DNA from: an uncultured Clostridium sp.
Lineage (GTDB): Bacteria > Bacillota_I > Bacilli_A > RF39 > UBA660
Length of the DNA: 47,092 nt
Direction: 5' to 3'
Assembly: GCA_945788325.1 (NCBI GenBank)
Contig: CALZLL010000002.1
Location: 1-47,092 of the forward strand
The position numbers and the translations under genes are program-made. The stretch's first letter is position 1; each line of letters opens with the position of its first letter. This document shows, in pieces, positions 6,656 to 16,145 of the stretch. Below the pieces are notes generated by a model that worked only from the letters and a program-made list of their open reading frames with translations, ran no database searches and was not told where the DNA came from.

Positions 6656-8198
6656 CTTCTATTTCTTTTAGCTTTTTTTCCTTATCAATTCTTGCAAATA
6701 ATACTTCAGGTTTCATATTACTATACGTATTATCATTTTTAAATATCAAAGAAGTATCACTAGTATTTAATTGTTTTAATATTTCTTCTGAAGTTTTAGT
6801 TAAGAAAGGATTAAGATGATTTGCACATACTCTAATAGATTCTAATAAATTGTATAAAACAGTTTGTAATCTATCTTGTTTTTCTTCTTCTTTAGCAAGA
6901 GCCCATGGCGTAGTTTCATCAATGTATTTATTACTACGTCTTAAACATTCAAATATTTCATCAAGAGCAAAACCAATTTCTAACTTATCCATTTTCTTTT
7001 CTAATCTACCATCTAACTCATTAACCATGTTAATTAACTCATTATCAACGTCTTCATTTACATTTTTATTAGTAACCACACCATCAAAATATTTATTAGC
7101 CATTGAAATCGTTCTGTTAACTAAGTTACCTAACGTATTAGCTAAATCAGTATTTGTTCTTTCTATTAATAATTCATAAGTTAAGTTTCCATCATTTGCA
7201 AATGGTATTTCATGAAGCACGTAATACCTTACGGCATCTACTCCAAATAAATCTACTAAATCATCAGCGTATATAGCATTACCTCTTGATTTACCAATTT
7301 TATCATTATTTGTTAAAAGCCATGGATGACCAAATACTTGTTTTGGTAGTTCTAGATCTAAACTCCATAAGAAACATGGCCAGTAAATGGTATGAAACCT
7401 AATTATATCCTTACCAATTAAATGAAGATCTGCTGGCCACCATTTATTAAATTCTTCTGATGAACCATCTGGGTCATAACCAATGTTAGTAATATAGTTA
7501 GTAAGTGCATCAAGCCATACGTAAACCACGTGTTTTGGATCAATATCAACTGGTATTCCCCAGTCAAATGAAGTTCTTGAAACACATAAATCTTGTAATC
7601 CTGGTTTGATAAAGTTATTTAACATTTCATTTTTCCTTGATTCAGGCTGTATAAATTCTGGATGAGATTCAATGTATTCAACTAGTTTATCTTGATATTT
7701 AGATAACTTAAAGAAGTATGCTTCTTCTTTTTTTTCTTCTACGTCTCTTCCACAGTCTGGACATTTACCATCAACTAACTGAGATTCCGTCCAAAAAGAT
7801 TCACAAGGAGTACAATAAAGTCCTTTATATTCCCCTTTGTAAATATCTCCTTTATCATACATCTTGTCAAATATTTTTTGAACTATTTTTTCATGATTAG
7901 GATCAGTTGTTCTAACGAATTTATCATAAGAAGTATTCATTACATCCCATATTCTTTTTATGTCAGATGCTACCTCGTCAACAAACTCTTTTGGGGATAT
8001 TCCTTTTTCCTTAGCTTTAAGTTCTATTTTTTCTCCATGTTCATCAGTACCAGTTTGAAAATATACATCATATCCTTTTTGCCTTTTATATCTTGCAATA
8101 GCATCTGCTAAAACTATTTCATAAGTATTACCAATATGAGGTTTACCAGAAGTATATGCTATTGCGGTTGTAATATAATACTTTTTATTATTTTCCAT
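6648..8198 (-). CDS. metG: Methionine-tRNA ligase MetG
   Basis: MetG charges tRNA-Met with methionine. The class I signature PHIGN (20-24) and the KMSKS equivalent KIGKS (300-304) are present, along with the four-cysteine zinc knuckle C129, C132, C146, C149. The 516-residue protein has no C-terminal EMAP-type tRNA-binding domain, as in short bacterial MetG forms. The start chosen is ATG 8198 with GGAGG seven to eight bases upstream. An in-frame ATG 27 bases earlier would place that GGAGG inside the gene. The start overlaps the end of the small gene at 8188, and both lie downstream of a Met-type T-box. Confidence 0.95.
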   Translation of the reverse strand: MENNKKYYITTAIAYTSGKPHIGNTYEIVLADAIARYKRQKGYDVYFQTGTDEHGEKIELKAKEKGISPKEFVDEVASDIKRIWDVMNTSYDKFVRTTDPNHEKIVQKIFDKMYDKGDIYKGEYKGLYCTPCESFWTESQLVDGKCPDCGRDVEEKKEEAYFFKLSKYQDKLVEYIESHPEFIQPESRKNEMLNNFIKPGLQDLCVSRTSFDWGIPVDIDPKHVVYVWLDALTNYITNIGYDPDGSSEEFNKWWPADLHLIGKDIIRFHTIYWPCFLWSLDLELPKQVFGHPWLLTNNDKIGKSRGNAIYADDLVDLFGVDAVRYYVLHEIPFANDGNLTYELLIERTNTDLANTLGNLVNRTISMANKYFDGVVTNKNVNEDVDNELINMVNELDGRLEKKMDKLEIGFALDEIFECLRRSNKYIDETTPWALAKEEEKQDRLQTVLYNLLESIRVCANHLNPFLTKTSEEILKQLNTSDTSLIFKNDNTYSNMKPEVLFARIDKEKKLKEIEGE

Positions 8199-8367
8199 GT
8201 TTTTTTCCTCCTTTATTTGGCTCACTATCTTTAAAAACTATTTTATAATTAGATGATTCATAACCATCATCATTTATTTGCTTATTATGAATTTTATCTA
8301 TGTCTTTCATTCTTTCTTTATTTTCTTTATTTTTTTTATCTATTAATAAATCGTAAATAAAACCCAT
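8188..8367 (-). CDS. Small charged protein between the T-box and metG
   Basis: A 59-residue frame starts MGFIYDLLIDKKN and ends EPNKGGKKHGK. The ATG at 8367 has AAGGAGTG seven bases upstream, one of the better ribosome binding sites here, and the frame ends 11 bases inside metG in another phase. It is very rich in Lys, Asn and Asp, with a short hydrophobic start and no recognised domain. It is certainly in the T-box-controlled transcript. It may be a real small protein, or a leader frame translationally coupled to metG, since the metG ribosome binding site is within its last codons. Confidence 0.6.
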   Translation of the reverse strand: MGFIYDLLIDKKNKENKERMKDIDKIHNKQINDDGYESSNYKIVFKDSEPNKGGKKHGK

Positions 8368-8380
8368 ATCATCACTCCTT

Positions 8381-8616
8381 TCAAAATAAAAAGCCCATCC
8401 TAATTAAAGGATGAACTAACTTGTCCACGGTACCACCTTTGTTCTAGATATATAATCTGGCTCTCATACTTTTAACGCAAGTTAACGTTTTAACCTATTA
8501 GATTAAAAAGCTCTACTGACCATTTATATAAATACTTTTCTATGTATGCTTTCACCTTACCATACTCTCTTTTAATAGTTTTTCTTTATACTCTTCAGCA
8601 TCAAAGCCTTTAAAAC
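8381..8616 (-). promoter_or_regulatory. T-box riboswitch controlling metG
   Basis: The T-box core AAAGGTGGTACCG lies at about 8440-8426, and the terminator hairpin AGTTCATCCT/AGGATGGGCT (8417-8392, with G-U pairs) is followed by TTTTTATTTT. Stem I carries the apical AGAGAG and GGTAAGGTGAAA elements. The codon at 8523-8521, just 5' of the closing TCAG, is ATG, the expected Met specifier. The T-box UGGU would pair with the ACCA end of tRNA-Met (discriminator A). Uncharged tRNA-Met should favour antitermination and raise expression of the small gene and metG. Confidence 0.88.
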
Positions 8617-8622
8617 AAGTAA

Positions 8623-8651
8623 ATTATAACACATTAATTATTATAATTCAA
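8623..8651 (-). promoter_or_regulatory. metG T-box promoter
   Basis: TTGAAT (8651-8646), 17 bases, TATAAT (8628-8623); the predicted start near 8616 begins the T-box leader. Confidence 0.7.
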
Positions 8652-8668
8652 TTATTAAAATATATAAT

Positions 8669-9826
8669 TTATCTTAACTTTATTTTTGATAAAAACGATT
8701 CTTCTGTTGCTTTTACTATTTCTTTATCATCAGTATAAATAAAAGCACCACTATTTAATAATTTATTAACGTTTTTCTCATCTAACAATCCATAAGAATA
8801 ATACATATATTCTTCTTCTATATAACTTTTTAAATTATTAATATCAACATTTCTCCAATTAGAATCTACGTAATTTAAAAGACCTATTTTTATTTTATTA
8901 ATTTCAGTATTTTTACTCAATGCATTTTTTTGACCATCTAACCAATTATATAAATTATTATCTTTATCTTTATAAACAAAACTTTCTAAAACAAATAAAT
9001 CTCCATAGGTATCTTTATATTCTTTTAACATTAAGTAATATTTCTTCCAATTATTATTTTTAATCATATCTAAATTATATACTTTATCTTTTCTTATTAC
9101 TACTTCCCATACCATTTCTATTTCGTTTAATAATTCTATTTGTTTTTGGTTTAGCTTACTATTATTCTTTCCTTTATAGGCTAGTCTTTGTTTACTAATC
9201 CAACTTCCTAACTTTACTTTGTTTCCATCTTTACCCTTACAAACATAATTAGCAGGTATAAGTAGATTACCATGTTCTTCATAGTACTTTTTGGCTAATT
9301 CGTAATTTTTTAACCAATTATTTGGTATTATTTCTTTGTTATTTTTAACTTTCCATACCATTTCTATTTCGTTTAATAAATCCATTTGTTTTTGATTTAA
9401 CTTATTATTATTCTTTCCTTTATAGGCTTGCCTTTGGGTATTAATCCAATTACCTAATTTTACTTCGTTTCCTTCTTCATCTTTCCAAACATAAGTAGTA
9501 GGTATAAGTAAATTGCCATGTTCTTCATAATACTTTTTCGCTAATTCATAATTTTTAAGCCAGTTATTTGGTATTAATTCTTCATTATTTTTAACTTCCC
9601 ATACCATTTCTATTTCGTTTAATAATTCTATTTGTTTTTGACTTAATTTACTACTTCCATATCCTTTATAGGCTTGCCTTTGTCCACTTATCCAAATTCC
9701 TAATTTTACTTTGTTTCCATCTTCGTCCTTACAAACATAGTTTTGGGGTATAAGTAAATTGCCATATTCTTCATAGTACTTTTTGGCTAATTCATAATTT
9801 TTTAACCATCTTTCTTCGTTAGTCAT
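8669..9826 (-). CDS. Helicase-associated (HA) repeat protein
   Basis: The 385-residue protein consists mainly of HA domains, each starting NWLKNYELAKKYYEEHGNLL and ending LLNEIEMVW. Three near-identical 82-residue copies occupy about 6-87, 88-169 and 170-243; a diverged fourth (about 254-325: NNWKKYYLMLKEYKDTYGDL, ending LLNYVDSNWRN) follows. A non-repetitive tail of about 55 residues ends the protein. HA domains usually sit C-terminal to DEAD-box helicase domains and may bind nucleic acid; no helicase motif is present here. GGGTGAT precedes the ATG, and TATAAT-like sequence lies further upstream. The cellular role is unknown. Confidence 0.8.
   Translation of the reverse strand: MTNEERWLKNYELAKKYYEEYGNLLIPQNYVCKDEDGNKVKLGIWISGQRQAYKGYGSSKLSQKQIELLNEIEMVWEVKNNEELIPNNWLKNYELAKKYYEEHGNLLIPTTYVWKDEEGNEVKLGNWINTQRQAYKGKNNNKLNQKQMDLLNEIEMVWKVKNNKEIIPNNWLKNYELAKKYYEEHGNLLIPANYVCKGKDGNKVKLGSWISKQRLAYKGKNNSKLNQKQIELLNEIEMVWEVVIRKDKVYNLDMIKNNNWKKYYLMLKEYKDTYGDLFVLESFVYKDKDNNLYNWLDGQKNALSKNTEINKIKIGLLNYVDSNWRNVDINNLKSYIEEEYMYYSYGLLDEKNVNKLLNSGAFIYTDDKEIVKATEESFLSKIKLR
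9098..9811 (-). repeat. Tandem 246-bp coding repeats (HA domains)
   Basis: Three direct repeats within the HA-repeat gene (about 9811-9566, 9565-9320, 9319-9098) are highly similar at DNA level, which suggests recent duplication and capacity for copy-number change. Confidence 0.8.
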
Positions 9827-9863
9827 ATAATCACCCGCTTTTTAAGTAAAAGTTATTATAAAT

Positions 9864-9895
9864 AAAATAACATGATAAGTCAATCATGTTATTTT
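9864..9895 (-). terminator. Terminator after the HAD phosphatase
   Basis: A 13-bp perfect stem, AAAATAACATGAT on the plus strand and its complement with a 6-base loop, spans the HAD gene's stop codon. The tail is T-rich rather than a pure T run. Confidence 0.6.
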
Positions 9896-10700
9896 ATAAT
9901 TCATTATTTATTGTTTTTTCTATTAAATGAGCTATAGCATCATCTTTACATGATAAAGTTATAAAATCAGCTTTATTTTTTAAATCTTGCATAGCGTTAT
10001 CAACCGCAACGTTTAATCCTTTATCCAAGAACATAGGTAAATCATTTAAATCATCACCTATTCTTACCGTATCTTTTAAATCTATATTCAGTAAATTACA
10101 TAATTTTTTAACAGCACTACCCTTATTGGTATTAGAAGATGCAACATCTAGCCAGTAGTTTTTATTGCTAACATAAGTTTTATCATATAAAGCTCTATTC
10201 TTATTTATTACTTCTATATCTTCTATTTTATTTATCAAATTTTCTATGTTAATTATTTTATCTTTACTAGAACCATAAACAACCATTTGTGTTACATCTA
10301 TACTTTCATAAAGAGTTTTATTAAGATTATTAAATATTTCTTGATTACTAAGTGGATCTTTATTTACTAAATCTTTATCTATACCAGTCATGATAAATTT
10401 AAAATTATTTTCATTACATAATTCATATACTTTTACTAAAGAATCATATGAAATCTTATTACTATAAACAATTTTATCGTGCTTTAAATCATATATAATA
10501 GAACCATTAGTACAAATAATATACCTTATACCTTTTAATTTATTTGCAATTATTTTAGTATATGAAACACTTCTTCCGCTTACTAAAACAAATAATCCAC
10601 CCTTTTTTATATATTCTTCTATTGCTTTCTTATTTTTATCTGATATAACTTCTTCAATAGCTAAAGTTCTATCTATATCTGAAAATATTATTTTCTTCAT
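9894..10700 (-). CDS. HAD-superfamily hydrolase, Cof type (IIB)
   Basis: The 268-residue cytoplasmic phosphatase has motif I FSDIDRTL (residues 6-13), motif II VLVSGRS near 40, and motifs III/IV in the C-terminal segment with RIGDDLNDLPMF. The domain layout (Rossmann core with a C2 cap in the middle) matches Cof-type sugar or nucleotide phosphatases; the exact substrate cannot be told. Motif I reads DIDRT instead of the more common DxDGT, but both catalytic aspartates are kept. It begins 8 bases after the P-type ATPase stop, so the two are probably cotranscribed. Confidence 0.87.
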   Translation of the reverse strand: MKKIIFSDIDRTLAIEEVISDKNKKAIEEYIKKGGLFVLVSGRSVSYTKIIANKLKGIRYIICTNGSIIYDLKHDKIVYSNKISYDSLVKVYELCNENNFKFIMTGIDKDLVNKDPLSNQEIFNNLNKTLYESIDVTQMVVYGSSKDKIINIENLINKIEDIEVINKNRALYDKTYVSNKNYWLDVASSNTNKGSAVKKLCNLLNIDLKDTVRIGDDLNDLPMFLDKGLNVAVDNAMQDLKNKADFITLSCKDDAIAHLIEKTINNEL

Positions 10701-10708
10701 CTAACCAC

Positions 10709-13039
10709 CTACATAAACCAATTACTTTTCTTTTTTATAATTATATTTAAAATGTTACTTAATAGTTTAAACAACCTAGTTGATACATACATCAGTGGTA
10801 AAAGTATTAATAATGCGTTAGGAGTTAACCAAACAAGCGAGAATATTTCTCTTCCTAATGGAGTTAATATTGCAAGTAAAAATATACCTGATAATAAAAC
10901 TAATAATAACTTTCTTAATAGATTAAGTGGTTTACTAATTCTATATATTAATAATATTGCTGTATAAGCGGTAATAATTACTGCAATAGTTGATGTTTGT
11001 TCATTCGGAATATTAATCAAACTTGCAAAAAATACAAGTAATAATATATTTACTACGGTAGTTATACCACTTGGAATAGCTTTACTTATAACATTTATAA
11101 AGAACTTTCCTTTTACCCTTGATTTATTTGGTTCTAAAGCAAGGATAAAAGCAGGTATACCAATAGTTAAACTATTTATTAAAGTAAGCTGTATTGGTAT
11201 AAAAGGATAAGTATAATTAATAAATAAGAATAATAAAGCTAGAAGTGAAGCATATATCGTTTTTGATAAAAACAACGTTGCAGATCTTTCTACGTTATTT
11301 ATCGTTCTTCTTCCTTCTTTTACTACTTCTGGCATTGAATCAAAATCAGAATCTAATAGTACTAATTCCGCTACGTTTCTAGCTGCATCAGAGCCTTCAT
11401 TCATTGCAATGCCACAGTCAGATTCCTTAAGTGCTAGTACGTCATTTACCCCATCACCAGTCATTGCTACAACGTGTCCATTACTTTTTAATGCAGATAT
11501 AATCATCTTTTTTTGATCTGGTTTAACCCTACCAAAAATATTATTTTCTTCAACTATCAAGTTTAAATCTGTTTCCTCATTTATTAATCTTGCATCAAAT
11601 ACTCCTTTAACATCGATACCAACGTTTTTTGCAACAGTAGCTACCGTATTAACACTATCTCCTGATATAACCTTTAATTCAACATCATTATCCATGAAGT
11701 ATGCTAACGTATTGGCAGCTTCTTTTCTTACTTTATCCCTTATTAAAATAAGTGCTAATACATCTTTTTTATTTGGTATTTCATTATTTTTTATATGAGA
11801 AGTTTTTATTAATGCAAGCACTCTATTTTCGTTTGATAGTTCATCAATTTTATTTTTATAATTATCAATTTCTTTTCCTAAAACAAACTCAGGAGCTCCA
11901 ATTATGTATGATTCTTTTTCTAAGACTATACCTGAAAATTTTCTTTCAGAAGAAAATGGTATATTATTAATTGATTTTACTTTTGAATCATTACCATATT
12001 TTTCATTTAATGCCATGAAAGTAGGATTTTTATCATTTAAATTAGTTGATATAGCCTCAAGCATTTCATCAATCTTATTAATATCATTATTATTTAAAGG
12101 AATAACATCATTTATTTCCATTTTTCCTTCTGTTATGGTACCAGTTTTATCTAAGCAAAGAGTATCTACTCTTGCAAGTGTTTCAATGCAATATAAATCT
12201 TGAACTAAAACTTTATATTTAGAAAGCCTTATAACACTTATCGCAAGTACCGTTGATACAAGTAAAATTAAACCTTCCGGAATCATTCCAACCACCGCTG
12301 CAACAACCGTTACAACCGCGTTTTGTGTAGTATTACCTTCTATTGCAAACTGTCTTAATAAAAGTAAAATACCTATTGGAATAAGCGTGATAGATACGTA
12401 TTTTACTATTTTATTTAAAGAACGCATTATTTCAGAATTTATTTCTTTTTTCATTTTCTTAGCATCATGAGATATTATTGAAGTATAATTATCTAAACCA
12501 ACATGAATTACCTTAGCTTTAACATTACCACTTACTATAAAACTACCTGATAATAATGTATCTCCTTCTTTCTTATAAATGGTTTTAGCTTCACCAGTTA
12601 TGAAAGATTCATTAACCTCACAAGCCCCATCTAATATTTTAGAATCAGCTACTACTTGATTACCTAATTCATATATAATTAAATCATCTAATACAATGCT
12701 ATTTATATGTATTTCTTTTTCTTTACCATCTCGCACAACTTTAGCTTTTGATGATGATATAACTGATAACTTATCAACTATTCTTTTAGCTCTTATTTCT
12801 TGAATGGTACTTATCAGCGTATTACATATAACAACTCCTAGAAATAATAAGTTTTTATACGATCCAACAACTATGATAGCTACACCTAATATTAAGTTTA
12901 TAAAATTAAATAACGTACAAGTATTTTCTATTAATATTTGTTTAATACTTTTACTAGGTGTTGTTGTATCATAATTAACTTTTCCATTATTTATTCTTTG
13001 TTTTACTTCTTTTGTAGATAATCCTTTAAATTCTTCCAT
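10709..13039 (-). CDS. Cation-transporting P-type ATPase (CtpE-like)
   Basis: The 776-residue integral membrane pump moves a cation using ATP through a phospho-Asp intermediate. Motifs in order: TGE (148-150, actuator), VGMIPEGL (membrane helix 4, 251-258), DKTGT (297-301, phosphorylated Asp 297), KFSG (367-370, nucleotide binding), TGDGVND (527-533), then six C-terminal membrane segments. There is no N-terminal heavy-metal domain. PEGL in helix 4 resembles the CtpE-type group linked to calcium uptake, but substrate is not proven. The start is ATG 13039; the frame is open 23 codons further upstream, but that stretch contains the likely -10 box. Confidence 0.88.
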   Translation of the reverse strand: MEEFKGLSTKEVKQRINNGKVNYDTTTPSKSIKQILIENTCTLFNFINLILGVAIIVVGSYKNLLFLGVVICNTLISTIQEIRAKRIVDKLSVISSSKAKVVRDGKEKEIHINSIVLDDLIIYELGNQVVADSKILDGACEVNESFITGEAKTIYKKEGDTLLSGSFIVSGNVKAKVIHVGLDNYTSIISHDAKKMKKEINSEIMRSLNKIVKYVSITLIPIGILLLLRQFAIEGNTTQNAVVTVVAAVVGMIPEGLILLVSTVLAISVIRLSKYKVLVQDLYCIETLARVDTLCLDKTGTITEGKMEINDVIPLNNNDINKIDEMLEAISTNLNDKNPTFMALNEKYGNDSKVKSINNIPFSSERKFSGIVLEKESYIIGAPEFVLGKEIDNYKNKIDELSNENRVLALIKTSHIKNNEIPNKKDVLALILIRDKVRKEAANTLAYFMDNDVELKVISGDSVNTVATVAKNVGIDVKGVFDARLINEETDLNLIVEENNIFGRVKPDQKKMIISALKSNGHVVAMTGDGVNDVLALKESDCGIAMNEGSDAARNVAELVLLDSDFDSMPEVVKEGRRTINNVERSATLFLSKTIYASLLALLFLFINYTYPFIPIQLTLINSLTIGIPAFILALEPNKSRVKGKFFINVISKAIPSGITTVVNILLLVFFASLINIPNEQTSTIAVIITAYTAILLIYRISKPLNLLRKLLLVLLSGIFLLAILTPLGREIFSLVWLTPNALLILLPLMYVSTRLFKLLSNILNIIIKKKSNWFM

Positions 13040-13069
13040 ATTTATCAGTCTCTTTCTATTTATATATTT

Positions 13070-13075
13070 ATTATA
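13070..13075 (-). promoter_or_regulatory. Candidate -10 box of the P-type ATPase gene
   Basis: TATAAT on the minus strand lies about 30 bases before ATG 13039; TATTTG 17 bases further upstream is a weak -35. Confidence 0.4.
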
Positions 13076-13106
13076 CCATTTTTTACCATTATCAAATAAG
13101 ATAAAC

Positions 13107-13145
13107 AAAAAAAGACAATATGATTTTACATATTATCCTTTTTTT
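13107..13145 (-). terminator. Terminator of the hrcA-dnaJ operon
   Basis: An imperfect stem, CATATTGTC opposite GGATAATATG, is flanked by long A and T runs. It overlaps the dnaJ stop and gives TTTTTTT on the minus strand. Confidence 0.65.
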
Positions 13146-14263
13146 ACATATTTTTCAAATAAATCAAAGTCTGAATTTTTTAAATTAGTCTTTGATAAGT
13201 CTTCTAATATTTTCTTTTGCTTTCTATCTAATTTAGTTGGTGTTATAACTTTTAATATAACGTATAAATCACCAGTTCCACGTCTTGCAGGACTTTTTAG
13301 TCCTTTACCTTTTAATCTATGCTTTTCTCCTGATTGACTTCCTGCTGGTATATTTAATATAACGTTTCCTTCAAGCGTAGGAACTTCTTTTTTACATCCT
13401 AATGCAGCTTCTGTAATAGTAAGTGGTAAAGTAATAAACAAATTATTATCTTCTCTATCAAATAATGGATGTTCTTTTACTTTTATTTCAATGTATACAT
13501 CCCCGTTAGGTCCACCATTTTCTCCCGCTGGACCTTTACCAGAAACTCTTAAATGATCGCCTGTATCAACACCTGCTGGAACTTTAACAATTATGTTTTT
13601 CTTAACTCTTTTCTTACCAGTACCTTTACATTCATTACATTTTTTAGTGTAAGTTTCACCTGTTCCATCACATGTTGAACATGGTCTTTGAGTTATAAAA
13701 GCTCCTAAAATACTTCTTTGTTGTTCCTTAACATAGCCTGTACCACCACAATCAGGACACGTTTTAATACCAGTACCTCCATGTCCATCACATTCATCAC
13801 ATTTATCATCAATGTTTAAACTTACGGTTGTTTCGGTACCAAAAGCAGCTTCTTCAAAATCCATTTCAAAAATAACACTTATATCTGGACCTTTAGTTGG
13901 TCTTTTTCTAGAAGAATTACCCCCACCACCAAAGAATGATGATGAACCACCAAATCCAAATCCAGAACCAAAGATATCTTTTAATATATCAGATGGATCA
14001 AAATCTTCAAAACCAGAAAAGCCTCCTCCAAATCCACCATTTTGATCAAAGGCTGCATGACCAAACTGATCATACTTACTTCTTTTATCCTTATCTGATA
14101 ATACCGCATAAGCTTCTTGAGCTTCTTTAAATTTTTCAGCTGCGTTTTCTTCTTTAGAAACATCAGGGTGATATTTTTTAGCTAATTTTCTAAACGCACT
14201 TTTTATTTCGGCATCAGTAGCATTTTTAGAAACACCTAACACCTCATAATAGTCTTTCTTCAT
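13133..14263 (-). CDS. dnaJ: Hsp40 co-chaperone DnaJ
   Basis: The 376-residue DnaJ stimulates the ATPase of DnaK and presents unfolded clients. It shows the N-terminal J domain with HPD at 32-34, a Gly/Phe-rich region (about 70-120, with FGGG repeats), and four CxxCxGxG zinc-binding units (CDECDGHG, CPDCGGTG, CSTCDGTG, CNECKGTG). The C-terminal client-binding domains follow. Length is normal for type A DnaJ. It is the last gene of the heat-shock operon, 13 bases after pepF, and no prmA gene follows as it does in Bacillus. Confidence 0.97.
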   Translation of the reverse strand: MKKDYYEVLGVSKNATDAEIKSAFRKLAKKYHPDVSKEENAAEKFKEAQEAYAVLSDKDKRSKYDQFGHAAFDQNGGFGGGFSGFEDFDPSDILKDIFGSGFGFGGSSSFFGGGGNSSRKRPTKGPDISVIFEMDFEEAAFGTETTVSLNIDDKCDECDGHGGTGIKTCPDCGGTGYVKEQQRSILGAFITQRPCSTCDGTGETYTKKCNECKGTGKKRVKKNIIVKVPAGVDTGDHLRVSGKGPAGENGGPNGDVYIEIKVKEHPLFDREDNNLFITLPLTITEAALGCKKEVPTLEGNVILNIPAGSQSGEKHRLKGKGLKSPARRGTGDLYVILKVITPTKLDRKQKKILEDLSKTNLKNSDFDLFEKYVKKG

Positions 14264-14276
14264 TCTACCTTACCTC

Positions 14277-16079
14277 CTAACTATTATATATTTCAATAAA
14301 TTCACTTAAATAATTTTCAAAAGTTTTAATAGCTGATAGAATAACATTTTCATCATTCATATCAACACCAGCTATTTTAAGTTCGTCAATTGGATACATA
14401 CTACCACCGGTTTTTAAGAATTTCATATAGTTTTCTAAAGCCCCTTCTTTTTTATTTAAAATACCATCTACTATATAACTAGCAGCTGCTATACCGGTAG
14501 CATATTTATACACGTAAAAATTATAGTAAAAATGTGGAATCCTTGCCCATTCAAAGCGAATTAAATCATCACAAACAACGTTATCACCAAAATATTTTTT
14601 TACAAGATTATAATAAATATCTGATAACAAATCACTTGTTAAAACTTCACCATTTTCTCTTTTTTCATGGGTTATTTTTTCAAACTCTGCAAACATGGTT
14701 TGTCTATATAAAGTAGCTTTGTATAAATCAAGAATATGATTTATAATCGTTAGTTTTTCTTCTTTATTATTAGAGTTTTTAAGCATGTAATTAGCTAATA
14801 AAAGCTCATTAACAGTAGATGCAACTTCGGCAACAAATATTCGATAAGAAGAATATTGATATGGATTATTATGACAAGAAAAATAAGTATGCATAGAATG
14901 TCCTAGTTCATGAGCTAAGGTTGATACATCGTTTAAAGTTCCTTCATAATTTAATAAAACATATGGATTAACATCATAATTACCAGATGAATAAGCTCCA
15001 GAACGTTTTCCTTTACTATGATAAATATCTATCCATTTTTCTTCAAACGCTTTATTAAGAATACTATTATATTCATCACCTAATACTGATAATGCATTAA
15101 TAACTATTTCTTTAGCTTCATCAAATGAATATTTTTTATTACTTTCTTTTATTATATTTACGTACGTATCATACATGTGCAGTTCATCTAGATTAAGAAT
15201 ATTTTTCTTAACATCATAATATTTGTATAATACATCTAAATTATTGTTAACAACCTTTATTAAGTTATTATAAACACTTTCATCTATGTTATCTTGATAT
15301 AAAGATGCCTTAATAGCACTATCATAATTTCTTATTTTAGCTGTTACAACATTCGTTTCTACTTCACCTTTATAAGTTGAAGTTATTGTTCTTTTATATG
15401 AAGCATATTTTTCATGAAGCATTTCAAAAGCTTTTTTTCTTACGTTTCTATCTTTTGATTTTATAAAGATAGAATAATTACTCTCATTAAATTTAACTTC
15501 TTTTCCATCTTCATCAGTTATATAATCATAATCAAAATCCGAATCAGTTAAAGCTTCATACGTTTCTTCCGGATTAGATAAGCATTTAGATAAATTAGAT
15601 AATATTTTTTCTTGGTCTTCACTTAAAGTATGCTTTTTAAAACGATATATATCATCAATATTAAATTTATAATCTTTAAGTTTAGGTTCATCTTTATAGA
15701 AAGAATCTAATTTTTCTTTATCTAGTTTTAATATTTCAGGAGTAACATAAGATGATAATTCATCATATCTTGAAAAAAGATCTGTTACCATATTATTCAT
15801 CACTTTATATTTTTCATCTAAAGTATTTGAATCATAATTTAAATGAGCATAATAATATAATTTTTCAAGTTTTCTAGAAACTCCTTCATCATATACTAAA
15901 AACTTATATAATTCTTTTCCGTCTTTTAAGAAAGTATTTTTAAAATCTTTTACCTTTTCTATTTCATTTTTTACTTCTTCATAATCTTTTTTCCATTCAT
16001 CTTCGGATTTATATATAGGTGTTAAATCCCATTTATATTTATCTTCTATCTCACTTCTTATTTTTTCTTCTTTAGCCAT
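14277..16079 (-). CDS. pepF: Oligoendopeptidase F (M3 metallopeptidase)
   Basis: The 600-residue cytoplasmic zinc peptidase degrades oligopeptides. The zinc motif HELGH is at 390-394 within TLAHELGHSMHTYF, and the third ligand is the downstream Glu in AEVASTVNE (about 418). Length and the helical N-terminal half fit PepF. The ATG follows GGAGA. It is inserted between dnaK and dnaJ in the same orientation, 13 bases from dnaJ, so it probably shares heat-shock transcription; that placement is not the usual arrangement. Confidence 0.95.
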   Translation of the reverse strand: MAKEEKIRSEIEDKYKWDLTPIYKSEDEWKKDYEEVKNEIEKVKDFKNTFLKDGKELYKFLVYDEGVSRKLEKLYYYAHLNYDSNTLDEKYKVMNNMVTDLFSRYDELSSYVTPEILKLDKEKLDSFYKDEPKLKDYKFNIDDIYRFKKHTLSEDQEKILSNLSKCLSNPEETYEALTDSDFDYDYITDEDGKEVKFNESNYSIFIKSKDRNVRKKAFEMLHEKYASYKRTITSTYKGEVETNVVTAKIRNYDSAIKASLYQDNIDESVYNNLIKVVNNNLDVLYKYYDVKKNILNLDELHMYDTYVNIIKESNKKYSFDEAKEIVINALSVLGDEYNSILNKAFEEKWIDIYHSKGKRSGAYSSGNYDVNPYVLLNYEGTLNDVSTLAHELGHSMHTYFSCHNNPYQYSSYRIFVAEVASTVNELLLANYMLKNSNNKEEKLTIINHILDLYKATLYRQTMFAEFEKITHEKRENGEVLTSDLLSDIYYNLVKKYFGDNVVCDDLIRFEWARIPHFYYNFYVYKYATGIAAASYIVDGILNKKEGALENYMKFLKTGGSMYPIDELKIAGVDMNDENVILSAIKTFENYLSEFIEIYNS

Positions 16080-16102
16080 AGACTCTCCTTTATTATAATA
16101 AT

Positions 16103-16133
16103 GATAAAGTTCTAGAGTTTCTAGAACTTTATC
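16103..16133 (-). terminator. 14-bp hairpin between dnaK and pepF
   Basis: A perfect inverted repeat (GATAAAGTTCTAGA and its complement around GTT) follows dnaK. There is no clear U run, so it may act as a partial terminator or as an mRNA-stabilising or processing hairpin that lets dnaK exceed the downstream genes. Confidence 0.5.
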
Positions 16134-16145
16134 TATTAATTTTTA

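Noticed and set aside
13812..14130. Open frames antisense to the Gly/Phe-rich region of dnaJ
   Set aside because: These arise from the repetitive codon pattern of dnaJ and have no start signals.
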